A stretch of DNA of 64,000 nucleotides. It comes from Chamaecrista fasciculata. Its lineage: Eukaryota > Streptophyta > Magnoliopsida > Fabales > Fabaceae. Positions 47,681 to 58,770 of the stretch are shown piece after piece. The position numbers and the translations under genes were made by a program. Positions within the stretch are counted from its first letter, which is position 1; each line of letters opens with the position of its first letter. The notes beneath the pieces are model-generated. The model made no database searches. It saw only the letters and a list, made by a program, of their open reading frames with translations, and was not told the DNA's origin. Where the stretch lies: positions 15,380 through 79,379 of the forward strand of contig QANZ01014570.1 of NCBI GenBank assembly GCA_003254925.1, read 5' to 3'.

Positions 47681-48938
47681 TGTATTACCTGCATTTTCTT
47701 ATAATGAATTCCTATTTTTATCAAAAAAATATTGTCCTTTGCAATGTTCCAAGTTGAAGTTAAAGAGTTTGATGCACATTGTTTACATAACATCTTTCGT
47801 AAGGATAAATGATACTTATAAGTTATCAACTCAATATAATCAAAATAACTACATATTAATAAAACAAATTTAATTTGACAAAATAATACTACTTGAAGAC
47901 CATTTCAATGTAATCATTAAACAAAACTTCGTTTGTCACAACGTAAAAGCAAGATTTACCTTGTAAAAAGGTGGAAAGAATATAATATTATACATACATT
48001 AATACAATTTAGCATGAACTGAAAGTGACTGAAGCAGAAATGAAAGACAATGTAAATGAGAGACAAAGTATATATGATAAACCAATGTGACCAAACTGAA
48101 TTAGAATAACAGCAAGCTAACATAATCACAATCTTCAATAAGCTTTAAGATTGGTATCATGTAGTTAAGCCATTATCTCTAACAATTATAAAAACATATC
48201 GATATGCTAAGTGAATTTCTACCTTATCAATTTTTATAAATTTTAATAGACAATCCTACTACTAGTAGTAGTAGCTTTAGATCATATCATTGATGCTATA
48301 GTTAAAACTAATTAAAGTTATGCACTTGAATTTAGATTATGTTTCATGATTAATAAAAAATTATATATATATATATATATATTAGTAATAGCTTCAAAGG
48401 AAAAGAAACTGGATTTCTTGTCAAATTTTTTAGAAAATAGAAGATTTATTTTGACTTTTTAAAAAAATTTAAAAATAGTCAATAGGATTTATTTTGAAAA
48501 ACTGATTCTTAAAAGTATAAACGAGCTAAGTCTATTTGGTTTATATTAAAAATGTAAAACATCCTAAAAAGTCTCAGATTGAAAGTTATCTTATACTAGT
48601 TATAGAAATGAATATGTATATTAACTTTAATTTTATTAAAATTATTTAACTTAAATAAAACAAAAAATAAATAAAAAGAAAAGCGTAAAAAGATTTAACT
48701 TAGAAAGAAAATAGAAACAAAATATAAAATAATAAATAAAATAATAATAAAATAAATTGAACTGATAAAGAAAGAAGCCTTACTTCTTGAGGCAAGATAA
48801 CATGATATAAGTTAGAGGCTTGATCTTGAAAGATGGTAGATTCAACTCTTTCAAGGATTAGTATATGCGGGGAGAAGAGAAGGCGATATCTATTTATTGA
48901 TAGGTGGTGTGAGAATGCTTGTAAACCTAAGTGATGCG
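47489..48938 (-). repeat. Inverted-repeat unit A', first part
   Basis: Reverse copy of unit A from its inner end to the tagtcccacat block, where the solo LTR interrupts it. It lacks the CACTA MITE and the hairpin MITE of A and A''. It continues at 53476-53645 and then stops, where A'' begins. Confidence 0.82.
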
Positions 48939-51900
48939 TGTGAGGTCTTGAGATGTAGAATGGAGATCTGGGAGAGATTAAGGTAGTTTTAGAAGTCGTT
49001 AGTGTTTCAGATAGAGTTGAGTAAGTTGTAGACTTATATTAAGAGCTTTTGGATTAGAATTTTTAGAAATTAGTAAACCCAATAAGATAGAATTTTAATT
49101 GTCATATTTGAGATCCTCGTGTTTTATTGAGCTTGTGGTAAAAACTGGGGAGTAAACGAAGCTAAAAATTTCATCCGGGTTTTCCTTTGGACTCGACAAA
49201 TAATACTTTTGAGTAGAAACTGAAAGATGTTGGAGATAAAATTTTTGAAAACAAATTTCGTATTTGGAATCTACTCTTCGAAATGAAGCTAATGATATAA
49301 ATTTTAACTATAAATTCTATTTCTAAAATTTTAAGTTTTTAGGGACTAATTTGAAAAGGTTTGAACGTTTCTGGGTATTTCTGTGATTTTAACCTTAAAG
49401 ACTCTACATCAGGATTGCTTTTCTTCCCCCTCGATCTGCTGAAATTAAAAAATGACCCCACACCAATTTCAAAAAGCCCACACGACACCCACTTCTTTTT
49501 TTCTCCAAAAAACGCATCTCCCTCCATCTTCTAGACTCTTCCACCGTTGCCCACCTGCGTTGCTTGCCCAGACGAGGTCGCCGCCACTTCTGGGTGTCGG
49601 AGAACGTCGCCGGCGACCTCCCCCATGGTGGTGGTCGTCCTTCCTTCCTTGGTTTGTGCCTCTCTTCTCCATTTTTTCTTCTCTTTTCCATTCATGGGTT
49701 TAAATTGGTTGCTTATATGGTTTTCTTCAAATTTTTGCTGGATTCTTGTCATTAGTTAATCATTGAGCTGCACTATTCATTCTTCCCACCTCCATTTTCA
49801 TCTTGGAAGCCACATGAGCTTGGGCAAGCTCCTCCATTCTCCATTTTCGGCTATAACAGAGGTGTGTTCGAAAATCAGAAAATCTTTCATTGTTTCTTGA
49901 TTTTCTTGGTTGGAATGAAGCTATTGATGATAGTATATCATGTTGGGAACCTCTAGAAGCTCTTAAATCTCTACAATATTAAGTTTTGGGACTGTTTTTA
50001 CTCTAGGGTTCATAAAGTGACGAAAATTGGGGTTTTTGAGCAAATCTTTGTGTTTTCTTGGAATTAATAGTTTGGGTGAATTTAATGGAAAATTTTAATG
50101 AGTTCTACTAATGCATTGATTTTGAATTAGAAAAAGGTATTTTAAAATTTGGTTATTTTGTATAAACTTTAAAGTTGCATTTTGGTCCCTATGGGTGATT
50201 TTGATAGTTTTGATGAACTAAATGGAATTCTTTGAGATTATGGAAAGTTTTGAAATAATAATCTTGAATTTAAAATGTGGTAATTATATGTGCAATTCAA
50301 GTTGGATGAAAGAAATTGCTAAGCTTGTGGTATTAGCCAATTTTATTTTGATTTGAAACTTGCTAGTGAATTATTTTTGGAACTTATGGATTTTACAACA
50401 TTGTTAAAGCTCCCAAATGGATACCCAAGCCTCTTGTTGAACCCTTGGCTAAGATGTTAGGATTTTAGGTGGGTGTAGGAAAGGGTAGGATAAGTGCTTG
50501 ATTAGTGGGTTCATATGTGATTCGTTAGCTAACTTGTTAAAGTGTAAATTTGTGGTTTAGAACCTTGGGTCATTGGAATTGTTTCTTGAATAGTGGTGTT
50601 GGTCATATTATCAAGAGTATGTTAATGTTTCCAGATGCCTTGCACCGATTGACGATAGGAACAAAAGAGGATATGGAATATACTTGATCGGCTAAGGTGA
50701 GTGGCTTTCTCCCCTGTGCCCCGTGTGAGGGCTTGACTGTTGATGAGATTTGTTTATTTGTGAACTAACTCTTTAAATTGCAATTTCTTAAAATTTAGAG
50801 TCTTGAGTACTCTTGAATATAATAATCTTTCGCATTTTGACTATGTTATTGATGGTGGTAAGTGATTGACTTGGTATTAAATTACTTTGATATGATTGTC
50901 ACTTTTGAGATGGGGTGATTATCTGTATTTCTCCCCAATGAGGGGTTGAGGTTGAGGTCGATGCAAGTTCACATTGTTGCGGAATTTCCTTATTGTGGAA
51001 ACTTGATTGAGCAATATTAGTTTCTTGAATGATTTATAATGGTGATGATGATGTAGGAGATGATGTTCTTGATAATTTGGAACTCTATAAAGTTGGCCTT
51101 GACTAGTGCTTTGACGAATTTATTATCATCCTATATTCTTGTAACTTGATTGTTTTTCTTTAGATTTTGTTGATCTTTTCATGCACCTTGTGTTATTTCG
51201 TTATGTGCATTTCTTCTTGTGATTTTTGTTGATTCCTCTAAGTGATGAATGACTTATGTTTTGTTATCTTAGAATTTTAATGACGACTTAATGTTTAATT
51301 AGTCAGTTCTAAAATTACTTGTATTGGATCCCAAGCTCCTTGATCGAGCTATCTTGATGAAAACTATGGAATTCTTGTTGTGTATATCTTATTTGTTCAC
51401 TCTAAATGTTGATTGAGGTTGGTGATAATATTTAATTTTTATCTGAGTGATGTATGTCTTTATTTGATTGAATTTGACTATGTTTGTATTTGTGTTTGTG
51501 TTTATGTTTGCATTTGTGATTGTGTTGATGATTGTGTTTGTGTTTATGTATTTGTGTTTGTATTTTGTATATGTATGTGTTTGTGATTGTGATTGTGATT
51601 GTGTTTGTGTTGGTGTGAGTGTAAAAGGATATGAGAAACCCCTGGGGACGGCGATACGTAACACCCAGGTGGAATGGAAAACGTAATGGATAAGAGAACC
51701 CCTTGGGGACAGCGATACGTAACGCCCAAGTGGGAAGGAAAGAAAATATGGAAATGAGAAATCCCTGAGGACGGCGGTACGTAACGCCCAGTGGATGAAG
51801 ACACAAAAATGGATATGGTTATGTAAAAGAGAAACCCTGGGGACAGCGATACGTAACGCCCAAGTGAAAAGTGGAAATGAAAATGTGAACGCTGGGGACG

Positions 51901-53475
51901 GCGATACGTAATGCCCATCCAAGATGTGATACTATTTCTATTGGCATGCATTGTAACTTAAATTAGTTATGAAATGATGACCGTGTATTGTTGAATACAG
52001 ATGTTGTTGACGTTGTATGGTTGAAACAACTTTATTGGTTTATTGATGTATTGTTGCTTATAATGCGAGAAGAAACTTTTAGTATGTTTACTTTTCAACT
52101 TTCTATTAATTTAACCTCCACTCCTTTGAACAAAGGATATTTCATTTCCAGATGATACCATTTTCTTTATTAGATTACTATTGTTTAAATAACTTTTTAA
52201 AGTCTAATTTTTAGTATCTCTAAGAGTTACAATTGGAAGGAAATTTATATATTTTCTTTGTCATGATTCTTTACTCGATTTTCAAATCTCTTGTAAGTCA
52301 TTCTCTCACTCAATAGTCCTAAAAGATCTAATCGTCGAATTTTTATGAACTTTAAATCTTTGAATGATTTTAAACATTATGTTATTAAATGTTTGATTCT
52401 TGTAAGAGGTTCTGAAGGAATATGTTACGACTTGTTTTCCATTCTCAAACTTTAAACTTTTATTACTTTCTTTTCTAAACTTCATTTTCTCCTCATGTGA
52501 ATTTTTAAGGCATGTTTTCTTTAAATTCTTTAGCTCTATAAGATTTTGCTAAGTCTATGTTTCTTTCTATATTTTACTTCCTTTAAGAGTTGTTTTTGTC
52601 AAGAATATGTTTACACATTTTATACTTAAATGTCATTTTAGTAAGATTCAACTTTTAATATTCTTTTCGTCAACGTGACTATACATACCTTTTAAGATTA
52701 ATTTGAAAAGTATATATATGCCCTTGTGAAGCTTCGTCCTATGGTTCCTAGATAAACGATAATTTTTATCCTTGCCCTCTTTTAAGGATCTCTTTTATTT
52801 TTCATGTGTGAACTTGTGCTTGATATCTTGTGCACTTGAATTTTTGATGATGCTAGATTATAGTTGAGAAATATATACCGAATTGTAATATACTGATTTG
52901 TAGTGTGTAACTGAGTCTGTTGGTTTTAGATTGACTATTCCCTCTCCATAAGTGGTTGTCTCCTACGTCACGACTGGGATGTGTTAGCCGCTCACTGAGT
53001 TTCGACTCACCCCTTTCTTTTTGTTTTAGATACAAGTGCAGATCAAATGTCAACTTTGCTCTGAGAGGGAGTAAATCAAGAGCTCACATCCTTGTTCGTG
53101 TGGGTATTTCATTTCCTTGAGGAAAGTTATTTTAAATTCTAGTCTGTAAGCTCCACTAGTACTTAGCGAGAGGATTTGGGGATGTGTATCGATATCAATT
53201 GTATAACTTGATGCTACAAGAGATTTATTAGTAGTCTAAATTTTTGATCATGTTGAGATGGTGGTTGTATTGATTTGGTGATACTAGAATGACAGATTGG
53301 TAATGATATATGTGACTGTTGAGATGATGAATGCCTTTGTATTGTTAACTATATACATTATGTGTTATCAGGTTCATATTACGCTGTAATATGAATTGCT
53401 TTGTGGGTAGGCTTGCGGCTTGGGAAGGGCCCATGTCCGTGCCGGTCATGTGCTCCCACAGAGGGGGTCGTGACA
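48939..53475. mobile_element. Long solo LTR (about 4.5 kb), Ty3/gypsy type
   Basis: A fossil LTR. It starts TGTGAGGTCTTGAGATG and ends GGGGGTCGTGACA. Flanks atgcg (48934-48938) and atgtg (53476-53480) fit a 5-bp target duplication. Unit A' sequence continues on both sides, which fixes the limits. Inside are words known from chromovirus LTRs of the Tekay/Del kind: 'gtgagtggctttctcccctg', 'gggacggcgatacgtaac', 'ctgagtttcgactcacccc'. No internal retrotransposon genes are present. Confidence 0.72.
51475..51915. repeat. TG-rich tract and five-fold 'gacggcgatacgtaac' repeat in the LTR
   Basis: A 'tgtgtttgtgtttatg' tract (51475-51615) precedes five copies of the word ggggac[ag]gcgatacgtaa, at about 51643, 51703, 51766, 51839 and 51893, spaced 54-73 bases apart with gcccaagtgg links. 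It is part of the solo LTR. Confidence 0.85.
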
Positions 53476-54266
53476 ATGTGGGACTAATCAAATATACAAT
53501 AACAGGTAAAAAAACATAAGGTAACATAACTTTATGAACATGCTGCCCTAGCCTCTATTGAACTTATCCTCTGTATATTGAAACAATTATCTCCTAAAAA
53601 AATCAATTATCTCCTCAATTCTTTTGGCATTTATTACTGTATTTGAGTTTTGTTGTTGCATCTTTGAGGTTGTTTGGATGAAGGTTGTTGCTTCAAGTAA
53701 CGAATTTTTTTTTTATCAACACTTCATAAGAATCTCCAAATGGCTTTAGTTTCTGTATTCTTGTCTTTTTCTTCTCAAAATAAAATTGGTCCATCTCCTG
53801 CGTTGTCTTTTTTATCTTTCTTAGTTTGAGTCCTTCATGCCTTCAGTAGCTTGAGAATAATGCACTGTATTTCTCGCGTTTTCTTTTAATAAATTTCTCT
53901 TCTTACCAAAAAAATATTATCCATTATCAATATACCAAGTGGAAGTTGAAGAGTTTGTTGCACGTTGTTTACACAACACCTATCATGAGGATAAATGATG
54001 CTTATAAGTTATCAACTCAATATAATCAAGGGAACTACATACTATTAAAAAAAATTAATTTGTTTAAATAATTCTACTACTTGAAAACCATTTAAATCTC
54101 ATCATTAAACGAAAATTTTTGTTTGTCACAACATAAAAGTGAGATTTCATTGTAAAAAGATAAGAGGAACCTAATATTATACATACATTAATATAGTTTT
54201 GCATGAATTAAAAATGATAGAAGGAGAAATTAAAGACAATGAAAATGAGAAAGTTATATATGATAT

Positions 54267-54509
54267 CACTACAAGAAAACAATTGTTTTGTGACAGAACA
54301 TGTTCCATCACAAATTCGTCACACGTCTGTCAAAAATTTGTAAAAAATTGGTGCCAAATATATTTTAAAAAATTATCAACTTTATTTGTGACAAAAATTT
54401 GACTGAATGAATTTCGTCACAAATTACATCACAACCATAATTCATGACGAAATTTTCAAATTTCTGTTTCAAATTTCTATCGACAAAAAACGATGATTTT
54501 CTTGTAGTG
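54267..54509. mobile_element. CACTA-type MITE in unit A''
   Basis: Inverted counterpart of 46638-46882, with ends CACTACAAGAAAA and TTTTCTTGTAGTG. A hAT element inserted four bases beyond its right end, using the MITE edge as part of its target. Confidence 0.88.
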
Positions 54510-54513
54510 ATAT

Positions 54514-55542
54514 CAGTGTTGTCATAACCGAACCGGACAAAGACTCGGACAAGTGTTCGGTTCACGGTCGGATCGGTTGAATCGGTCGGACCGGATGTTT
54601 GGACCGGATGACTCAATAAATAATCATTTTTAATATATTAAATATAAACCCTCTATGGGAAGGTTAAAAATAATTATGAAAATGAAACAAAGGTATGGGA
54701 GTGTTGTAGACAAAATGAGGAATACAATGGTAGAGTAGTTGAGTAGTTTTAAGGGTCTTAATGTGATGTTTCAAAGAATAAAGGGGGTAAGAGCCTAGAA
54801 ATCAAAAAGTTTGGGGGGCAGAAATATATTTTTACCCCAAAGTACTCTTTCTTTCACTCTTTTCATTAATTTTTCATTTTTCTTGTCAAATCAATCCTTC
54901 ACTTTCCCCTCTCTCTCTCTATTTATTCTCTCACTCCGACCCCCACTTTTTTCCCAAACCAAACCACACCACACACTATTCTCTCTCTTTCTCTTTCTCT
55001 TTCTCTTTCTCTCTCTAAAACACACACACAACAGAAGGACCCTCACACAGCAACAATGGAGGTGGAGGTGCCGGCGCCGGCGCCGGAGAACTTCAACTTC
55101 AACTTCGACAGTAACTGCTCCTCCCCTTACATGACGGCTCCGTCTAGCCCTCAACGCTTCGGCAATTTCTTCTTCAGTGCTCCCACCAGTCCCACTCGCG
55201 CCTCGCCGTCCTTCTTCCCCGACGACGGCGACGACAGCGGCGAATTGTCCCGACACTCCTCTGCTTCTTCCTCCGTCCCTTTCCTCTGGGAAGAAAAACC
55301 CGGCGTCCCCAAACCCAACAGTACCGTCGATGAAGATTTCGAGTTGATTTTTAAAAAAAAAAAATTTTTGAACCGACCGATCCGGCAGTTGGACCGGGTT
55401 TTCCGGTTTTTTACCGGTTATACCCGGTCCATTCCGGTCCAACCCTTAGTTTGGTTTTTTGGGTTGGACCGGACCGTCCTTCACATCGGGTAGCGGTCGG
55501 ACCGGTCCGACCGGGCGGTCCGGTCCGGCTTTTAAATCACTG
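54514..55542 (+). mobile_element. hAT element carrying a captured host gene start
   Basis: The left end CAGTGTTGTCATAACCG and, inverted, the right end CAGTGATTTAAAAGCCGG form hAT-like ends followed by 'accggacc' words. It has a perfect 8-bp target duplication, agtgatat (54506-54513 and 55543-55550). No transposase. The interior 54830-55363 is the leader and first exon of a DUF1645-type gene. A relative's end is at 26245. Confidence 0.9.
55056..55363 (+). pseudogene. Captured 5' part of a DUF1645-type gene
   Basis: The frame from the ATG at 55056 reads MEVEVPAPAPENFNFNFDS, then CSSPYMTAPSSPQRFGNFFF, SAPTSPTRASP and SVPFLWEEKPGVPKPN, and ends in EDFELIFKKKK where host-like sequence gives way to the transposon end. 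SSPYMTAPSSP..SAPTSPTR and VPFxWEEKPG are hallmarks of the plant DUF1645 family (function poorly known). Complete family members are about two to three times longer, so only about the first 100 residues were taken, with a CT-rich leader. GC content and frame are well kept, suggesting recent capture. It could be transcribed from its own leader, but the protein would run into transposon sequence. Confidence 0.75.
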
Positions 55543-55720
55543 AGTGATATAAACCAGTGTAATCAAATTAAATTAGAATAAGATTATTATACTAACAAAA
55601 TCACAATCACTAGTAAGTCATAAGATTGATATCATGTTGTTAACCCATCAGCTCAAAGAATTATGAAAACATATTGGCATACTAATTAAATTTCTACCTT
55701 AAAAATTTTTATAAACTTTA

Positions 55721-56092
55721 GGTCAAAGTGCAAATTTGGTCCTATATATTTTGTTTAATTCTCAATTTCGTCCCATATCTTTTTGTATTGCACTTTTGGT
55801 CTCATATCGTTGGATCAGTTCCCAATTTGGTCCCATATCTTTTGGTCAATTGTAAAACTAGTCCTATATCTTTAGGTCAGGTGCAAGATTTGTCCCATAT
55901 TTTTGCAAAAGGATAAACTAATGATTGATTCTTTTGTAAAGATATGAGACCGATTTCGCAACTTAACCAAAATCTATGGCACCAAAAATCGAACCTTTCG
56001 CAAAGAAATGAGACCAAATGTACAACAAAAAAAGATACAAGACCAAATTAGGAACTGAGCAAAAAATATGGGACCAAATTTTCACTTTGGCC
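55721..56092. mobile_element. Hairpin MITE ('ggccaaagtg' family) in unit A''
   Basis: Counterpart of 46092-46463. Edges GGTCAAAGTG and CACTTTGGCC, with flanks taaacttta and taaattttt (7 of 9 match). Absent from A'. Confidence 0.88.
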
Positions 56093-56952
56093 TAAATTTT
56101 TATAGATATTCTTACTACTAATAATAGTAGCTTTCGATCATATCATTGATGGTATAATTATATGTAATTAAAGCTATGCACGTGAATTTTAATTATGTTC
56201 ACGTTTGATTAAAAAAAATGTCAGTAATAGTGTCAAAGAACAAGAAATTATATTTATTAGCAATTATTTTAGAAAAAAATACAAAATTTAGTTTTGATTT
56301 TTCTTAACGAAACTAAAATCCATCGACAAGACTTATTTAGAGAAATTGGTTTTAAAAGCTAACACGAGCTTAGTCTATTAGCTTTGTAGGGAAAATGGAA
56401 AATACCCGAAAAAAATATCTCAAAAGGAAACTTACCTTATACTAATTATATAAATCAATATGTATATTGTCTAGACTTTTATTAAAATTATTAAACTCAA
56501 ATAACAAAAAAAATAAATAAATAAATAAAAGTAAATAAAAAGAAATGAAAGAATATAAATATTTATCTTAGAAAGAAAATAGAAACTAACCATAAAAAGC
56601 AATAAATAAAAATAAATCAAACAAAAATTGAAAAGAAATAAGAAAAAAAGCTTACCTCTTGAGGGGAGACAACACGAAATAGCTCTTCCAAAGTTTAGTA
56701 TATTTTGGGAGAAGAGAAGCAGATAGCTATTTATAGATGGATGACAATGGAGTATTTGTAAGTCTAATCGATGTGGGACTAATCATATACACAATTATAT
56801 GTAAAATCATGAGGTAACCTAACTTTACAAACATGCTTCCTTGATCTCTATTGGACTTTCTTATTATTTTCTATAGATTGAAACAATTATCTCTTTATTT
56901 TTGCCAACATTTATTACATATTTCACTTCTTTAACTATACAATCACTGTTAA

Positions 56953-57264
56953 TTGCAAACACCTTCTTCCTCCTTTCAGAGGTTCACCCTTAAGCATATG
57001 CAAAGGGAAACTAACAGTTGTGCGGATGCTCTAGCGAACTTCGGTAGGAAATCTCACATACTTCAGAAAATTTGCAACAAGCCTCCCTCTTTCATGTCTC
57101 TTTCAGTTTTTTCTTCAAGATCTCCTGAGAATGTAGTTGAGAAGATGGATTTCATAGAGCATTTGGAAAGAACCTCCATGATCTCTACAACGTCTCTTTC
57201 CTTTTCCTCGCTAGGGTTTCTCTCCTTCACTCCTCTCAATATATCCTTTTTTAGCTTTCTGTAA
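56953..57264 (+). mobile_element. LINE RNase H scrap in unit A''
   Basis: FTLKHMQRETNSCADALANF resembles the closing RNase H motif of plant L1 ORF2 (compare HVYREANSVADHLANLG at 6.7 kb). The rest of the frame is LINE C-terminus or 3'UTR. Confidence 0.65.
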
Positions 57265-57878
57265 ACAGCGTATGTTGTCTGGAAAAAAAAATCTAAATCA
57301 AGATATTAGGATTAAGCTACTATCTTTTTAATAAACAAAAAAGAAAATAAACACTCTTATGAACTCCAGTCATTCTCTTATGAACTATTCTTATTCAAAT
57401 CCATCTCAAATAAATACTCTCATTTTCAAGCCCATTTTAACCTTAACACAATGTTCTAAAAATAAAAAATAAAAATAGAAAAATCCTCTCATACAAAAAA
57501 TCTCACTCAAGGCCAATTACTTTAAATATATACTCTCTCAAGCTCATCTCTCTTTTAACTTAACTTAAATCGATTTTCTCAACAATAATAAAAAAAAAAA
57601 AAAGAAGAGAAGGAAGTTAGCATCAGACTTGCACAAAACATTAAGCACTTTGTAGAGGAAGATTAATTGTGTTAGCCACAATGCGCAGAGAAGGAAGCGT
57701 GAAGGAGGAAATGTAGAGCCAAATTCTTCATCAATGACCACATGCTTCAGGGAATCAAGAGCAACAAGCCTAGTTATTGGAGACCCCTATTTTTGTTTCT
57801 CATTTTCGGCATTTGAAAGCATTTAGTAAAGTTAGGTACTTGTAACATGTATTATGTGTAACAATTACACGTTTGCAG

Positions 57879-58770
57879 ATGACACTAGAAGAAATTTTAG
57901 GATATGCAGCTCTAGATGAGCTTATTGAGGTAAGTTTTAGCCTTAAGGTTCTTTGATTGTTTGCAGAATTCTTTACAATGTTTTGTTGCAAGTTGTAGAA
58001 GGGGCCTGCATTGCACTTCAACATTCTTCTGCATTTTTTATTCTCCTTATAATCAAAGATCAAACTTATTCTTCATATCTTTGTTACGAAATTCACTGTT
58101 AAAAATAAAAGGTATCATGCACTTAGGTCTCTTGAGTTTTAGACTGGTTTGAGTTTTAAAAGTTGACAAATAAATCTCTTGAATTTTCAACTTTTATCAC
58201 TTAGTATCCCTAAGTTTTAAAACTTAAGAAATAGTGCCCCTCAACTTTTAAATAAATTGACAGATACAATCTTTGAATTTTCAACTTTGATCACTCAATA
58301 CCTTTAAATAGCCTCACGTTATTTTTTAAATCTCAGGGGTTTCTATCAACTTATTGAAAAGCTTAGTAGATATGTCTGTAAAATTTTAAATTTCGGGTAC
58401 TTTATGCTTTCGACTTAAAACTCATGGACCTATTCGCATGTTAGCCAAAAGTAAAACACCAGGTAAAAATCTTTTGCATGACCATCGGTTAGAGAGAGAA
58501 TATAGAAAGAACCTTTTTTAAAAAAACTAGTATCATGTTATGATTGATGAACCCAATAGCAAAGATACAATGAATTCCGCTTAAGTTTTTTTTTCCCTAT
58601 AAATCTATAATTGATATCTGGCTTTGGCATTTATGAACTGTTTTCTTGTTTCTGTGAAGGTCACTCCAAAGGCTATACGGTTAAGGAAGAAGCATCTTGA
58701 CAATAACAAACGCAAAAAAGGCTGGAAGCCAACGCGTAAAAGTAAAAACACTTGGTTGAGTTATCTGTGA
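57879..58770 (+). pseudogene. TypA/BipA-like GTPase, last two exons only
   Basis: Exon 57879-57929 (MTLEEILGYAALDELIE) and exon 58660-58770 (VTPKAIRLRKKHLDNNKRKK and on to TGA at 58768-58770) join in phase 0 through a GT-AG intron. The C-terminus of TypA/BipA translational GTPases reads much like this (TLE...DELVEVTP.SIR.RK), and the match to the organellar TypA-like form is good. Such proteins bind the ribosome and act in stress-related translation. The GTPase, beta-barrel and EF-G-like domains are absent from the window. Upstream of the first exon, only 63 bases away, the inverted-repeat complex begins. No earlier exon is seen to its left. Either the complex cut the gene or this is a 3' fragment duplicate. 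The intron holds 'ttgaattttcaacttt' repeats (58110-58460). Confidence 0.65.

Larger units (their letters stand above)
44395..57815. repeat. 13.4-kb inverted-repeat complex of three units
   Basis: 44395-47481 (unit A, plus sense) is repeated in reverse twice: at 47489-48938 continued by 53476-53645 (A'), and at 53646-57815 (A''). The outer limits are caaatgccg at 44395 and its inverse cggcatttg at 57815. Without its hAT, A'' is about as long as A (3.1 kb). The units contain a LINE 3' end and a LINE RNase H scrap but no transposase, and the outer flanks show no matching target duplication. I cannot name it as one element. Confidence 0.85.
53646..57815 (-). repeat. Inverted-repeat unit A''
   Basis: Reverse copy of unit A running from the LINE 3' end block (gagttttgttgttgcatctt) to the outer edge at 57815. 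It carries the CACTA MITE and hairpin MITE also found in A, plus a private hAT insertion (54514-55542). 53766-53830 holds a short private insertion. Confidence 0.82.

Noticed and set aside
51389-51951. Open frames with repeated 'RYVSLSP' and 'TYRRPQG' motifs
   Set aside because: They read through the tandem array of the solo LTR; the repetition is that of the DNA, not of a protein family.
44395-57815. One giant MULE with very long inverted ends
   Set aside because: No 9-bp target duplication at the outer edges, no transposase, and three rather than two unit copies.
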